The notes: a model not told the origin generated them from the letters alone. DNA of 64,000 bases from Vaginella massiliensis (GCF_900089075.1 NZ_LT593746.1:967-64966); one strand, 5' to 3'; positions 54,027 to 64,000 are shown, counted from the stretch's first letter. Program-made: numbers and translations.

Positions 54027-54946
54027 GATTTCTTCAATTGTGTTTTGATTTGTTCGATCATCTTTTCGGCACCCAAGATTTTGCATTTTTCTGCCATTTT
54101 TCGACCAAAATTTTGGAAATCTTGCTTCGTAAAATGCTCTTCGACTTCTAATTTTTGTTGGCCGTCTAATGAAAGAATCGCACCATGAAAATGATATTGC
54201 TCTTCTCCAACTGTTGACACCAAAGCTCCGATTGGCGCTGTACAGCCCCCTTCTAATATATTGAGAAATTGCCTTTCTACCGTGGCTTTCAATTCGCATT
54301 CGGTGTTGTTGATATTGGGCAATTCGTAATTCTCTCGCGTTACCACTCCCAAAATTCCCTGCGAGGGTGCAGAAATCATCCAATCGATGACTTTATAATG
54401 TAATTTTTTTGCGGTTAATTCTTCTAGAATTTCTGCTCGATCTAAACCAGCTAAGGCGAAAATAGCTCCATCCCAATCGTTGTCCAAAAGTTTTTGCAAA
54501 CGCAATTGTACATTTCCTCTGAGGTCGACCAATTGATCGTTCGGATATTGGTTCAACCAAAACGCACGACGCCGCAAACTACCAGTTGCAATGGTACGCA
54601 CTTCTTTTTCGAAGATTTTTTCTGATTTATAAACCAAAATATCAGCTGCGTTGGCACGCTCGGGATAGGCTGCTAAAACCAAGCCTTCTGGCAAAACTGT
54701 CGGTACGTCTTTCAACGAATGCACCGCAATATCGATCTTGTCGTTGAGCAATGCAATATCCAACGATTTGGTAAATACACCGGTAAACCCTAATGAATAA
54801 ATAGGTTGTTTGAGATTGAGATCACCTTCTGAACTGATGGGTACAATTTCGGTTTCACATCCTTTTTGGGTGAGTAAATCGGATACTTTATTCGCCTGCC
54901 ATAATGCTAAAGGACTCTGACGAGTCCCTATTCTTATTTTTTTCAT
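54023..54946 (-). CDS. hemC: hydroxymethylbilane synthase
   Basis: A 307-residue HemC. The start I-R-I-G-T-R-Q-S-P-L-A-L-W-Q is typical, and the dipyrromethane cofactor is attached to the Cys in L-E-G-G-C-T-A-P near 234-241. It joins four porphobilinogen units. It is seven bases downstream of hemA. Confidence 0.97.
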   Translation of the reverse strand: MKKIRIGTRQSPLALWQANKVSDLLTQKGCETEIVPISSEGDLNLKQPIYSLGFTGVFTKSLDIALLNDKIDIAVHSLKDVPTVLPEGLVLAAYPERANAADILVYKSEKIFEKEVRTIATGSLRRRAFWLNQYPNDQLVDLRGNVQLRLQKLLDNDWDGAIFALAGLDRAEILEELTAKKLHYKVIDWMISAPSQGILGVVTRENYELPNINNTECELKATVERQFLNILEGGCTAPIGALVSTVGEEQYHFHGAILSLDGQQKLEVEEHFTKQDFQNFGRKMAEKCKILGAEKMIEQIKTQLKKS

Positions 54947-54953
54947 GGAGATA

Positions 54954-56201
54954 TTAAGCTTCTTTTAAACGAAACATTTTTTGCATTAATTCGTAGGTGT
55001 CTTCTGCTTGTTCTCGATTTTCGAGCAGATAAGATGCAAACTGATTGGTCATTCGTTGAACCAACTTACTGGCCAAAATGATTTCGTTTTCGTCCAGTTC
55101 CATATTATCTTTTTTCATATTATGGACTTCGCTGTGCTGGATGAATTGCAACCTTGATTTGAACGATTGAATATAGGGCACCAACTCTCTTGTTTTCAAC
55201 CACTCACCAAACTCTTGCATCAATTCGAGAATGATGGCTTCAGCATCTGGAATTGCAGCTTTACGCGTTGCTATGGTGTCGTCTACCATTTTCGAAAGTC
55301 CATCAACATTGAGCAATCTGATATTGTCGCGCGTAGCCAAGCTATGGGCCACATTTTCTGGAACCGACATGTCGATAATCAACATTTCTTTATCGAATGG
55401 AATCATCTCTTCGGTTATGGTGTGGTTGGTTGCCCCTGTAGCGACAATCAAGATATCGGTATTAGCTAATTCTGAGATTAATTCGGTGTGATCTTTTACG
55501 ATAACTTCGTATTTATCGCCCAAAACATCTGCTTTTTCTCGGGTTCTGTTGACAATGGTGATCTGTGCTCCATTGGCATGTTTTACCAAATTGGCACAAG
55601 TATTTCGTCCAATTTTACCCAGACCGTAAAGTAGAATATTTTTATTGGCTAAATCTTTATAATTGTTTAAAATAAAAGCTACCGCAGAAAAGGCTACAGA
55701 CGCCGAACCATTGCTCAGCAATGTTTCATTCTTTACGCGTTTGCTTATTTGGATGGCGGTATTCACCAAACGCTCGAGAAAAGCATTGGTCGATCCCTGT
55801 TTTTTGAATCGTGAAAACCAAATTTTGATCTGCCCAATGATATCAAAATCGCCAAGGATCTGACTTTCTAATCCGGATGATACACGAAACAAATGTTCTA
55901 CGGCTTCTCTTCCTTCTTTTATGGTTACAAAATTTCTAAATTCTTCTACGCTTCCCTCTGTAAAACGACAGAATTGTTGGATAAGTTCTTCTGCCGAAGT
56001 TGCAAAACCGTAGCACTCTGTGCGATTGCAAGTAGAAACCACAAAGTAATGATCCAAACCATTGAGGCTTGCATCGCTTACAAATTTTTCTACCGTTTCT
56101 GGAAAAAATGTAAATTTACCACGAGCTTCCGCATCAGCTTTTTCATAACTGATTCCGATCACGTAGAATTTTTGGTCTTTTTTATCTCCTCTTATCGTCA
56201 T
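54954..56201 (-). CDS. hemA: glutamyl-tRNA reductase
   Basis: A 415-residue HemA with the catalytic Cys in S-T-C-N-R-T-E near 57-63, an NADPH domain (Y-G-L-G-K-I-G near 192-198) and the C-terminal dimerisation helix. It makes glutamate-1-semialdehyde, the first step of heme synthesis by the C5 route. First gene of hemACDE. A consensus -7 box lies 20 bases upstream. Confidence 0.96.
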   Translation of the reverse strand: MTIRGDKKDQKFYVIGISYEKADAEARGKFTFFPETVEKFVSDASLNGLDHYFVVSTCNRTECYGFATSAEELIQQFCRFTEGSVEEFRNFVTIKEGREAVEHLFRVSSGLESQILGDFDIIGQIKIWFSRFKKQGSTNAFLERLVNTAIQISKRVKNETLLSNGSASVAFSAVAFILNNYKDLANKNILLYGLGKIGRNTCANLVKHANGAQITIVNRTREKADVLGDKYEVIVKDHTELISELANTDILIVATGATNHTITEEMIPFDKEMLIIDMSVPENVAHSLATRDNIRLLNVDGLSKMVDDTIATRKAAIPDAEAIILELMQEFGEWLKTRELVPYIQSFKSRLQFIQHSEVHNMKKDNMELDENEIILASKLVQRMTNQFASYLLENREQAEDTYELMQKMFRLKEA

Positions 56202-56220
56202 TCGTCAACTAAAACTGAAG

Positions 56221-56228
56221 CAAAATTA
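56221..56228 (-). promoter_or_regulatory. -7 box of hemA operon
   Basis: TAATTTTG (complement of this interval) matches TAnnTTTG. No clear -33 TTTG is found at 19 bases. The divergent AraC gene has TAAATTTG at 56320-56327, so both promoters lie in the 192-base gap. Confidence 0.55.
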
Positions 56229-56319
56229 CGCTGAAAAAAAGAGAAAAATAGCTTCAAAAAGAAAAAAATAACGCCAAAAAGTAATTGTAATTATTTTAGA
56301 ACTAATCTAAATTATTGTT

Positions 56320-56327
56320 TAAATTTG
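56320..56327 (+). promoter_or_regulatory. -7 box of AraC-family gene
   Basis: TAAATTTG, a perfect TAnnTTTG, lies 66 bases before the AraC start codon. No good -33 box is found at the normal distance, which is common for activator-dependent promoters. Confidence 0.5.
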
Positions 56328-56393
56328 CGTTGTAATCCTTTTTGTACAGCAACTTAAGCCGTCGAAAAGAATTTTACATGACAAGCATCAGTT

Positions 56394-57278
56394 ATGAATC
56401 GGAAGTTGAAAAATACCCACAAAAGTAAAATCAAAGAGTATAGCATTGGTAATGAGACTTATATTGTTCAGCTCAACAATTTTACAGATTCTACCGATAC
56501 CATCCTCAAAGGCTTAGACAAGCGATACATTCAATTCTACTTTTGTACAAAGGGAAATTTGATTTTCAATTTCAACCATGGAAGTTACAAAATCAACCTT
56601 ACCGATGGACATAGTTTTTTGTTTTACAACCCGAATCTCGACATGCCTTTGAATCTGAATATCTCTGCCCAGAGCAAAGTCTTGATTATTGCAGTATCGA
56701 TAAAAACCTTACACTCTATTTTTGCGCAATACAACATCAACAACGACATTATCGAACGCACACAATTCGACAAGTTTTACGAACAAAAAAGTTTCACAAG
56801 CAATATGCGTGCAATTCTCAACCAAATCGAAAACATGAACCTGAATCCTGCTTTCGAGAATTTGTATTTGTTGGGGAAAATGTACGAAATGTTCACCTTA
56901 TATTTCGCCAATATCGAACACAAACGAGATTATTGCCCGTATTTGGACAATGAAGTCCAGGCCAGAAAATTGAAATTAGCAAAAGATATTTTGGTAGAAA
57001 ATCTCAGCAAACCGCCTTTGATGAAAGATTTGTGCGAACGAGTCGAATTGTCTGAATATCACCTGAAAGAAGGCTTCAAAAAAATCTATGGCAATACGGT
57101 TTATGGTTATGTGTTGGATAAAAAACTGGAAATTGCAAAAGAAAAACTGATGGCTGGACAACACAAAGTGAAAGAAATTGCTTTCGAAATTGGCTATGAA
57201 AATCCTTCCCATTTCATCGCCGCTTTCAAGAAGAAGTATGGCGTGACGCCGAAGCAGTTTACCAAAGAAAACAACTGA
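56394..57278 (+). CDS. AraC-family transcriptional regulator
   Basis: A 294-residue regulator with an N-terminal sensing domain (1-185) and a C-terminal AraC double helix-turn-helix (about 190-290; F-E-I-G-Y-E-N-P-S-H-F-I-A-A-F-K-K-K-Y-G is the second helix pair). Divergent from hemA, it may control heme synthesis or iron uptake; the same arrangement is common in Flavobacteriia. The ligand is unknown. Confidence 0.92.
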   Translation: MNRKLKNTHKSKIKEYSIGNETYIVQLNNFTDSTDTILKGLDKRYIQFYFCTKGNLIFNFNHGSYKINLTDGHSFLFYNPNLDMPLNLNISAQSKVLIIAVSIKTLHSIFAQYNINNDIIERTQFDKFYEQKSFTSNMRAILNQIENMNLNPAFENLYLLGKMYEMFTLYFANIEHKRDYCPYLDNEVQARKLKLAKDILVENLSKPPLMKDLCERVELSEYHLKEGFKKIYGNTVYGYVLDKKLEIAKEKLMAGQHKVKEIAFEIGYENPSHFIAAFKKKYGVTPKQFTKENN

Positions 57279-57352
57279 TCTTTGACGCCTGAACCATGAG
57301 TTTTTGACTTTGAATTTGCTTTCGAATCGCTTTCAGATTTGAGGAAAATTAT

Positions 57353-58297
57353 TTATTTCTTTACGAAATCAATATTCCTTTTCAGTCCGCTAAATTTAGT
57401 TCGTTTTACAGGAGATTTTTTAAAAACTTTCCTGAAAACCTCTTCGGTAATTTCTTCCCAATCTTGTTTACTGAACTGATTGATTTGTTCCTGAGCAACG
57501 AATTTTTGCTCTTGGGTCGGAAGCGAAAATCTATTCCACGGGCATACCTCTTGGCAAACATCGCAACCAAAAATCCAGTCGTCAAACTTGCCTTGCATCT
57601 CATCAGGAATTTCATTTTTCAGTTCGATAGTGAAATACGAAATGCATTGACTCCCATTCACTGTTTTGTTGGGCAAAATCGCCGCAGTAGGGCACGCATC
57701 GATGCATCGGGTACAGCTGCCACAATGATCTGTTTCGATCGGATTATCGTACGCCAAATCCAGGTCGATAATGAGTTCGGACAGGAAAAAGAAAGACCCT
57801 TTTTGCTTGCTGATGAGCAATGAGTTTTTTCCTACCCAGCCTAAACCCGCTTTTTGTGCCCAGGCATGTTCTAAAATCGGAGCAGAATCTGCAAAAGCTC
57901 TACCTCTCACCTCGCCGATTTCTTCTTGTATGTAGTGCAGCAACTCTCGTACTTTTTCTTTCACCACAAAATGGTAATCTTCGCCTTGGGCATACATCGC
58001 AATTTTGTAACCATCGGGGTTGCGATCCAAATCTTGATAATAATTATAACTCAAAGAAATCACCGATTTGGCGCCCTCTACCAATAAGCGTGGATCTAAA
58101 CGCAGATCGAAATGGTTTTCCATGTAAGACATCTGACCATGGTACTGGTTTTTTAGCCACTTTTCTAACCTTGGAGCTTCTTCTGCTAAAAAATCTGCTT
58201 TGGCTATGCCACAACTCAAAAAGCCTAATTCTTTGGCTCTTCTTTTGATGAGTTGCGAACGCTTTTCGAGCGTAAAGATTGATTCGGCTAGAAGCAT
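57353..58297 (-). CDS. queG: epoxyqueuosine reductase
   Basis: A 314-residue QueG, which makes queuosine in tRNA with cobalamin and two [4Fe-4S] clusters. Cluster motifs are [12 protein letters not shown] near 195-206 and C-D-V-C-Q-E-V-C-P near 245-253. It follows ruvB by 29 bases on the same strand. Confidence 0.95.
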   Translation of the reverse strand: MLLAESIFTLEKRSQLIKRRAKELGFLSCGIAKADFLAEEAPRLEKWLKNQYHGQMSYMENHFDLRLDPRLLVEGAKSVISLSYNYYQDLDRNPDGYKIAMYAQGEDYHFVVKEKVRELLHYIQEEIGEVRGRAFADSAPILEHAWAQKAGLGWVGKNSLLISKQKGSFFFLSELIIDLDLAYDNPIETDHCGSCTRCIDACPTAAILPNKTVNGSQCISYFTIELKNEIPDEMQGKFDDWIFGCDVCQEVCPWNRFSLPTQEQKFVAQEQINQFSKQDWEEITEEVFRKVFKKSPVKRTKFSGLKRNIDFVKK

Positions 58298-58326
58298 TAT
58301 TATTAAGGTATAGATAGGATGAAAAA

Positions 58327-59361
58327 CTAATCGAAAAGTTCTTGTTGATTGGATGAATTCCCACTAAAATTGATGCCTAAATGTCGGTATGATTTTTCGG
58401 TTGCAATACGACCTCTTGCCGTACGCATCAGGTAGCCTTCTTGTATCAGATAAGGCTCGTAGACTTCTTCCAAAGTTCCTCCGTTTTCGCCTACGGCTGT
58501 TGCGATCGTCGTAATTCCGACAGGACCACCCTTAAATTTTTCTATTATCGTTCTCAGAATTCGGTTATCCATCTCATCCAGACCATTCTGATCCACTTTC
58601 AGAGCTTTCAGACTAAATTCTGCAATCGGCTTATTGATTCTTCCGTTTCCTTTTATCTGAGCAAAATCGCGGGTTCTGCGCAACAAGGCGTTTGCAATTC
58701 GAGGCGTTCCGCGGCTTCTACTCGCAATTTCTATAGCGGCATCTTCGTCTATTGGCGAACCCAGAATGCGAGCGCTGCGTTCGATAATTGAGCTCAACAA
58801 TTCTACATTATAATATTCGAAACGAAAATTGATACCAAAACGCGCCCGAAGAGGAGCCGTCAACAACCCCGATCTTGTGGTGGCGCCGATCAAGGTGAAG
58901 GGATTGAGCCCGATTTGCACCGAACGTGCATTGGGACCAGACTCTATCATAATATCGATTTTGAAATCTTCCATTGCCGAATACAAATACTCTTCGATCA
59001 CGGGCGACATCCGATGTATTTCGTCTATAAACAAAACGTCATTCGGTTCTAAATTCGTCAACAATCCCGCTAAATCGCTTGGCTTATCCAACACTGGACC
59101 CGATGTGATTTTGATGCCAACACCCAATTCGTTCGCAATGATATTCGCCAAAGTCGTTTTGCCCAAACCTGGAGGACCGTGCAGCAAAACATGATCCAAG
59201 GCTTCTTCGCGTAGTTTTGATGCTTTTACAAAAACTTCTAAATTTTCTAAAATATGAGTTTGACCTGCAAAATCGTCGAAACGTTGCGGACGCACCGTAT
59301 CCTCATTTCGTAGATCATCATCTGGATAAAAGTCGCGATCTGGATGCAAAAGGTCTGACAT
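58327..59361 (-). CDS. ruvB: Holliday junction helicase RuvB
   Basis: A 344-residue AAA+ motor. Walker A is G-P-P-G-L-G-K-T-T near 63-71, Walker B is F-I-D-E-I-H near 112-117, and the C-terminal winged helix binds DNA. It drives branch migration with RuvA. Divergent from hemH. Confidence 0.97.
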   Translation of the reverse strand: MSDLLHPDRDFYPDDDLRNEDTVRPQRFDDFAGQTHILENLEVFVKASKLREEALDHVLLHGPPGLGKTTLANIIANELGVGIKITSGPVLDKPSDLAGLLTNLEPNDVLFIDEIHRMSPVIEEYLYSAMEDFKIDIMIESGPNARSVQIGLNPFTLIGATTRSGLLTAPLRARFGINFRFEYYNVELLSSIIERSARILGSPIDEDAAIEIASRSRGTPRIANALLRRTRDFAQIKGNGRINKPIAEFSLKALKVDQNGLDEMDNRILRTIIEKFKGGPVGITTIATAVGENGGTLEEVYEPYLIQEGYLMRTARGRIATEKSYRHLGINFSGNSSNQQELFD

Positions 59362-59417
59362 ATCGTGATATAAATTATTATGATAAAGTACAGTGATGTA
59401 ATTACAATATATCGCTG

Positions 59418-59425
59418 TATTTTTG
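59418..59425 (+). promoter_or_regulatory. -7 box of hemH
   Basis: TATTTTTG matches TAnnTTTG and lies 38 bases before the hemH start codon. No clear -33 box. Confidence 0.5.
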
Positions 59426-59463
59426 CACTACAAATTACGGAATAATTTTTTAGAATATTCAAT

Positions 59464-60447
59464 ATGAGCAAAGGAATACTGTTAGTCAATTTAGGTTCAC
59501 CTGATTCTACCGATGTACAAGACGTGCGGACCTATCTACGCGAATTTTTAATGGATCCTAAAGTTTTGGATTCGCCTTGGCTCGTGAGAAAATTTGTGGT
59601 AGAATGTTTTATTTTACCCAAAAGACCAGTAAACTCGGCAGAAGCTTATCAAAAAATTTGGACAGACGAAGGTTCGCCATTAATTATTTATTCTAAAAAA
59701 CTACAACAAAAAATTCAAAACAAAGTTGATGCGCCTGTTGGCTTGGCGATGCGATACAAAAATCCGTCGATAGCAGCCGGATTGCAAGAGTTGTACGATA
59801 AAGGCGTACGCGAAATTTTGGTCATTCCCCTTTATCCGCAATACACCATGAGCACGACCGAAACTGTTGTCGATAAAGTAATGGCGGTACAAAAAAAGAA
59901 ATTCAAAGACGTAGACATCAAATTTCTGAAGGCTTTCTACAATCATCCAGATTACATCAAAGTCTTGGGAGATTCGATTAGAGAAAAGTTACCTTTACAA
60001 TTCGACAAACTATTGTTCTCGTATCACGGAATTCCAGAACGTCACGATAAGAAAGCAATCGCATTTGGCAAACGCAACAACATCAAGGTCGAAACATACC
60101 GAAATCAATGTTTGGAAACGAGCCGTTTGGTTGCCGAATATTTGGGTTTGTCCGAAGATCAATACCATACCTCTTTTCAGTCGAGACTAGGTAAAGATCC
60201 CTGGATACAACCCTACACCGATCAGACCATAGAAGATTTTCCGTCGCAGGGCATAAAAAACCTCGCCATTTGTACGCCCGCCTTTGTTGCAGACTGCCTC
60301 GAGACTTTGGAAGAAATTTCGATGGAAGGCAAAGCGCTTTTTTCTAAAGCTGGCGGCGAAAATTTCACCTATATTCCATGTCTGAACGATCGCAACGATT
60401 GGATAGAGGTCTTGGTGAAATGGATAAACGGTTGGTTGAACCAATAG
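59464..60447 (+). CDS. hemH: ferrochelatase
   Basis: A 327-residue HemH, the enzyme that inserts iron into porphyrin. The catalytic His is in S-Y-H-G-I-P near 181-186 and the distal motif T-P-A-F-V-A-D-C-L-E-T-L-E-E near 270-283. It lies apart from the hemACDE operon, facing ruvB. Confidence 0.96.
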   Translation: MSKGILLVNLGSPDSTDVQDVRTYLREFLMDPKVLDSPWLVRKFVVECFILPKRPVNSAEAYQKIWTDEGSPLIIYSKKLQQKIQNKVDAPVGLAMRYKNPSIAAGLQELYDKGVREILVIPLYPQYTMSTTETVVDKVMAVQKKKFKDVDIKFLKAFYNHPDYIKVLGDSIREKLPLQFDKLLFSYHGIPERHDKKAIAFGKRNNIKVETYRNQCLETSRLVAEYLGLSEDQYHTSFQSRLGKDPWIQPYTDQTIEDFPSQGIKNLAICTPAFVADCLETLEEISMEGKALFSKAGGENFTYIPCLNDRNDWIEVLVKWINGWLNQ

Positions 60448-60508
60448 AAAATAATATCTTTGTTTCTTCAAAATTTAATAAAATCACCTTTTAAAAAAGA
60501 TTGATTGA

Positions 60509-61606
60509 ATGAAGAAATGGATTTGGTTTTTTTATCTTTTGCTTGGGAGTAGCGTTTGGGGGCAATTCTTAGACACCAACGGCAACCTGCTCTTCGACGG
60601 TAGAAAATACCTGAAATCTAAAGTCGACACTACGGGCAGAAAATCGGGCTGGGTAGTATCGGGAATCAACACTTTACAAATCAATCAGAATACATTTTCT
60701 AATTGGATTTCGGGTGGAGAAAATTCTGTTTCGGCGACAGCAAAAATTGATTACGAACTGAATTACCGCAAGCGAAGCCATTTGTGGGACAACCGTTTCC
60801 TTATCGAATATGGTTTTATGGATCACAAAACTTACGGAACACGCAAAACCGCCGACAACATCAACATCACCACTTCGTATGGTTACCTTTTCAAAGATTA
60901 TTGGTACTTGATTGCTTCGGTAAACTTGCGTTCGCAATTCGACAAAGGTTTTGATTACAATGTAGAACCCTACAAACAGTTGTCCAATTTTATGGCACCA
61001 GGGTATCTTACCGTCGGGATTGGAGCAAATTATATCCCGAGTCCGCATTTTCAATTGAATATTCATCCCGTGACCTCTCGTACTACTTTTGTATTAGATA
61101 AAAATTTACAAACCAAAGGAAATTTTGGTCTCAGAAACGATGGAGATATTGCCTATTTCGAGATGGGAGCTTATGTTGGAGCCCGTTACCGAATGAAGCT
61201 TTTTGAGAATGTCTATTTCGACAATACCATTGGAATTTTCTCGAATTATTCTCACAAACCGCTCAACATAGACGTTGTCTATGCCGGCAATTTCGATATG
61301 AAGATCAACAATTTCATGTCAACTCAACTCTCTTTGAATTTGGTTTATGATGAAGATCAGATCAAAAAAACGCAATTCAAACAGACCTTAGGCGTCGGAC
61401 TCACCTATAAAATCAGCAATCAAAAACCGCCAAACGAACGCAGAAAAAGAAGAAAACAAGACCGCATGGTGCATCCGACCCAGATTCCGATACAAGATTT
61501 GAAATTTAGACGCAGTTATTACAATAGAATGAAATTTGATTCTGTATTTTTGCAAAAAACAATTTCAGAATCTAATCTGAAATCAGAAACAATTTTCAAC
61601 CCTTAA
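60509..61606 (+). CDS. DUF3078 protein (first of tandem pair)
   Basis: A 365-residue exported protein (signal peptide about 1-18) of the DUF3078 family, a Bacteroidota group with beta-barrel-like aromatic strands (for example W-D-N-R and L-S-N-F-M-A-P-G-Y-L). It has a basic C-terminal extension (R-R-K-R-R-K-Q-D-R) that the next gene lacks. Probably an outer membrane protein of unknown role. Confidence 0.85.
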   Translation: MKKWIWFFYLLLGSSVWGQFLDTNGNLLFDGRKYLKSKVDTTGRKSGWVVSGINTLQINQNTFSNWISGGENSVSATAKIDYELNYRKRSHLWDNRFLIEYGFMDHKTYGTRKTADNINITTSYGYLFKDYWYLIASVNLRSQFDKGFDYNVEPYKQLSNFMAPGYLTVGIGANYIPSPHFQLNIHPVTSRTTFVLDKNLQTKGNFGLRNDGDIAYFEMGAYVGARYRMKLFENVYFDNTIGIFSNYSHKPLNIDVVYAGNFDMKINNFMSTQLSLNLVYDEDQIKKTQFKQTLGVGLTYKISNQKPPNERRKRRKQDRMVHPTQIPIQDLKFRRSYYNRMKFDSVFLQKTISESNLKSETIFNP

Positions 61607-61625
61607 AATTAAACATTCTAGAACT

Positions 61626-62648
61626 ATGAAAAAATTTTTCGCATCACTATTGATGCTCGGGCTTGCTAATGTTTATTCGCAAACGGTAGATGAAAACGGA
61701 TTGAAAACTGACAGTAAACGCTACCTGAAAGAGCAAAATTACGATGGTCGCACAGCAGGATGGTTCATCAGCGGAAACAACTCGTTGCTATTCAGCCAAA
61801 GTGCTTTTGACAATTGGGTTGCTGGTGGTGTAAACTCTTTTTCGTTGAACGGAACCATGGATTACGAATTCAACCTTACGCGCGGTAAACACATTTGGGA
61901 CAATCGTGTTATTTTAGGATATGGTATTTTGGCAAACAAAGGCGAAGATCAACGTAAAACCAACGATATCATCGACCTTACCTCGTCTTATGGTTACAGC
62001 ATTGGCAATCATTGGTATTTAGCAGCAATGATGAATTTCAAAACGCAATTTACCACAGGATATGATTATACCGTAGATCCAAAAGAGAAAATCTCGAATT
62101 TTATGGCACCGGGTTATCTTTCGTTCGGACTTGGGGTGGATTATAAACCAAATGAAAATTTCCAAGTTAACATTCACCCAGTTACACCACGTTGGACATT
62201 GGTTACGGATAAAGATTTACAATATGCAGGAAACTTTGGTTTGGAAAAAGATGGCGACTCTTCACTATTCGAGTTTGGAGCTTACCTTGGCGCACGCTAC
62301 AAATTGCAAATAATGGAAGGCATCACCTACGACAATCGTTTGGGAATCTATGCCAATTACTTAGACAAACCACAAAACATGGACATTGCCTATGCTGGCG
62401 TTTTGGATATGAAAGTGAACAAATGGATTTCTGCTCAAGTAGCCATCAACCTATTGTACGACGAAGACCAAATCAAACGTACTCAGGTGAAACAAACTTT
62501 AGGAATTGGATTCAATTACAAATTCGACAACCAACCAGTTGCTGAAGTAGATACTGCTTTGATGACAGAAGAAATTCCTTACATCGAAAATGACGAACCA
62601 GTTTTGGTATCTGCAAACACATCAGAAACAGTAGATTTACAATTATAA
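61626..62648 (+). CDS. DUF3078 protein (second of tandem pair)
   Basis: A 340-residue paralogue of the preceding protein, aligned over most of its length (shared blocks I-S-N-F-M-A-P-G-Y-L and L-Y-D-E-D-Q-I-K). Signal peptide about 1-18. It follows by 19 bases, so both are one operon born by tandem duplication. A terminator follows. Confidence 0.87.
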   Translation: MKKFFASLLMLGLANVYSQTVDENGLKTDSKRYLKEQNYDGRTAGWFISGNNSLLFSQSAFDNWVAGGVNSFSLNGTMDYEFNLTRGKHIWDNRVILGYGILANKGEDQRKTNDIIDLTSSYGYSIGNHWYLAAMMNFKTQFTTGYDYTVDPKEKISNFMAPGYLSFGLGVDYKPNENFQVNIHPVTPRWTLVTDKDLQYAGNFGLEKDGDSSLFEFGAYLGARYKLQIMEGITYDNRLGIYANYLDKPQNMDIAYAGVLDMKVNKWISAQVAINLLYDEDQIKRTQVKQTLGIGFNYKFDNQPVAEVDTALMTEEIPYIENDEPVLVSANTSETVDLQL

Positions 62649-62673
62649 TCATCACCATCATCAATACAGAAAG

Positions 62674-62700
62674 AAAAGCATCTACTAGGATGCTTTTTTT
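62674..62700 (+). terminator. terminator after DUF3078 pair
   Basis: AAAAGCATC (62674-62682) pairs with GATGCTTTT (62689-62697), followed by more T. Confidence 0.88.
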
Positions 62701-62741
62701 TGTTTGAAGAATATCCGTAATTTGTAAGAAATAGAAGCTAT

Positions 62742-63971
62742 ATGAAACTCATAGGACCATTCAAACAAATCATTACGCTAGAAAATTTACCCTTAAAAGG
62801 ACCGCTAAAAGACGAACAATTAACCTATATAGAAAATGGTGGAATCGTTGTAGCACACGAGCAAATCGTGGCTGTTGGTGATTATACTTGGTTGCAAAAA
62901 CATTACCCAGACAGCGAATTAGAAATCATCGAAAACGAGCAAGTGCTATTGCCGGGTTTTGTAGATGCCCACACCCACATTTGTTTTGGCGGAAACAGAG
63001 CCAAGGATTTTGCCATGCGACTAAACGGTAAATCGTACCTCGAAATCGCAGAAAGCGGTGGCGGAATTTGGTCTACCGTGACACAAACTCGGGCAAAATC
63101 GGAAGAAGAATTGACGGCGATTTGCTTGCAAAATGTACAAAAATTGATACAGCAAGGGATTACCACAGCAGAAGTAAAAAGCGGATATGCTCTTTCGGTA
63201 GAAGGCGAACTCAAAATGATGAGAGCGATAAAATCGGCGAAAGACAAAGCATCTATCGATTTGATTCCCACATTTTTGGGTGCTCATATGAAACCCAAAG
63301 ACTTCGACGGAAGCAACCGTGCGTATTTGGATCTTTTGATTGAAGAAGTTTTTCCGATTCTGCAAAAAGAACATCTTGGTAATCGCGTTGATATTTTCGT
63401 CGAACAATCGGCATTTTCTGTAGAGGAAGGCGATTATTTTTTAGAAACTGCAAAAAAACAAGGTTTCGAACTCACCGTTCATGCCGATCAATTCACGCCT
63501 GGCGGCAGTCATTTAGCCATCAAACACCAAGCACTCAGCGCAGATCATTTAGAGTTTTCGGGCGAAGACGAAATAGCAGCTTTGGCACTATCAGATGTCG
63601 TAGCAACCGTATTACCCGGCGCTTCTATCGGGTTGGGAATGCAGTACGCACCAGCCAGAAAATTATTAGACGCCAATTGTTGTCTATGCATCGCCTCTGA
63701 CTGGAATCCTGGTTCTGCACCCATGGGCAACCTACTCACGCAAGCCTCTATATTGGCAACATTCGAAAAATTATCGATGGCAGAAGTATTAGCCGCAATC
63801 ACCTATCGAGCTGCAAAAGCCTTGGGTCTGGATGATCGCGGAAGTTTAACTCCAAACAAAAAAGCCGATTTTATCAGTTTCGAGACCGATGACTTCCGAA
63901 ATATCATTTACTTACAGGGTCAGTTGCAACCTGCCATGGTTTGGAAAAATGGAAATCGAATCTTTTGCTAA
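62742..63971 (+). CDS. hutI: imidazolonepropionase
   Basis: A 409-residue amidohydrolase that opens imidazolone-5-propionate in histidine breakdown. The metal-binding H-x-H is in V-D-A-H-T-H near 74-79, a further His is in L-T-V-H-A-D near 249, and the Asp in A-S-D-W-N-P near 324. Other hut genes may follow beyond the right edge. Confidence 0.95.
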   Translation: MKLIGPFKQIITLENLPLKGPLKDEQLTYIENGGIVVAHEQIVAVGDYTWLQKHYPDSELEIIENEQVLLPGFVDAHTHICFGGNRAKDFAMRLNGKSYLEIAESGGGIWSTVTQTRAKSEEELTAICLQNVQKLIQQGITTAEVKSGYALSVEGELKMMRAIKSAKDKASIDLIPTFLGAHMKPKDFDGSNRAYLDLLIEEVFPILQKEHLGNRVDIFVEQSAFSVEEGDYFLETAKKQGFELTVHADQFTPGGSHLAIKHQALSADHLEFSGEDEIAALALSDVVATVLPGASIGLGMQYAPARKLLDANCCLCIASDWNPGSAPMGNLLTQASILATFEKLSMAEVLAAITYRAAKALGLDDRGSLTPNKKADFISFETDDFRNIIYLQGQLQPAMVWKNGNRIFC

Positions 63972-64000
63972 CGATTTATAATCAATCAAAATAAAATATT

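Noticed and set aside
54027-54383. N-terminal extension of hemD
   Set aside because: The extension lies inside hemC in another frame and has no similarity to HemD; the GTGA overlap gives a better start.

Overview
The window comes from a member of the Flavobacteriia (Bacteroidota), plausibly Weeksellaceae or a close relative. The reasons are the AT-rich composition, promoters of the Bacteroidota type (TTTG, about 19 bases, TAnnTTTG), a flexirubin-type pigment cluster, GLPGLI and DUF3078 proteins, PorT and a type IX secretion sorting domain, acetyl/succinylornithine carbamoyltransferase, and a 16S rRNA 5' end at the left edge.

Layout. 1-372 is the 5' part of a 16S rRNA gene on the minus strand, with its promoter region to 804. 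805-1804 holds a MetX-like alpha/beta hydrolase that has lost its catalytic serine, preceded by an unusual leader: a long hairpin, a 26-codon reading frame ending with Cys codons, and an intrinsic terminator. Then comes argF'. From 29812 down to 2970 lie 28 genes on the minus strand, almost all overlapping or nearly touching: a flexirubin (aryl polyene-dialkylresorcinol ester) operon. It contains tyrosine ammonia-lyase, a CoA/ACP ligase, two ACPs, several ketosynthases and a chain-length factor, FabG, hotdog dehydratases, DarA/DarB for the dialkylresorcinol half, acyltransferases, an ABC exporter, an MMPL exporter fused to an acyltransferase and a methyltransferase-like domain, LolA, a glycosyltransferase and a lipoprotein Ntn-hydrolase. 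Facing it at 29930 is a flavin-dependent halogenase-like gene.

The accessory part is 31.2-35.3 kb: a secreted protein, two GLPGLI proteins with a small Cys-containing secreted peptide, then 1.5 kb without intact genes, flanked by about 135-base imperfect direct repeats and holding a decayed S24/LexA-like fragment and a 12-base tandem repeat. A smaller AT-rich unit at 50.6-52.3 kb has an XRE regulator, a lipoprotein and a secreted thioredoxin-like protein.

The remainder is housekeeping: metallophosphoesterase, truA, an ABC exporter, oxyR, the rplM-rpsI-rpsB-tsf operon, a FAH-family hydrolase, acyl-CoA dehydrogenase, porT-ubiE, a KAS III-like gene with aroC, a lipoprotein superoxide dismutase, hemACDE with an AraC regulator, queG, ruvB, hemH, two DUF3078 proteins and hutI. 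No tRNA, insertion sequence, prophage or CRISPR array was recognised.

How the parts fit. TAL makes 4-coumarate from tyrosine; the ligase loads it onto an ACP; ketosynthase, FabG and dehydratases lengthen it to an aryl polyene; DarA/DarB build the dialkylresorcinol; an LpxL-like acyltransferase may join the two; the exporters, LolA and the envelope enzymes probably move and place the pigment in the outer membrane. The pathway is assigned from family knowledge; gene-by-gene roles are inference.
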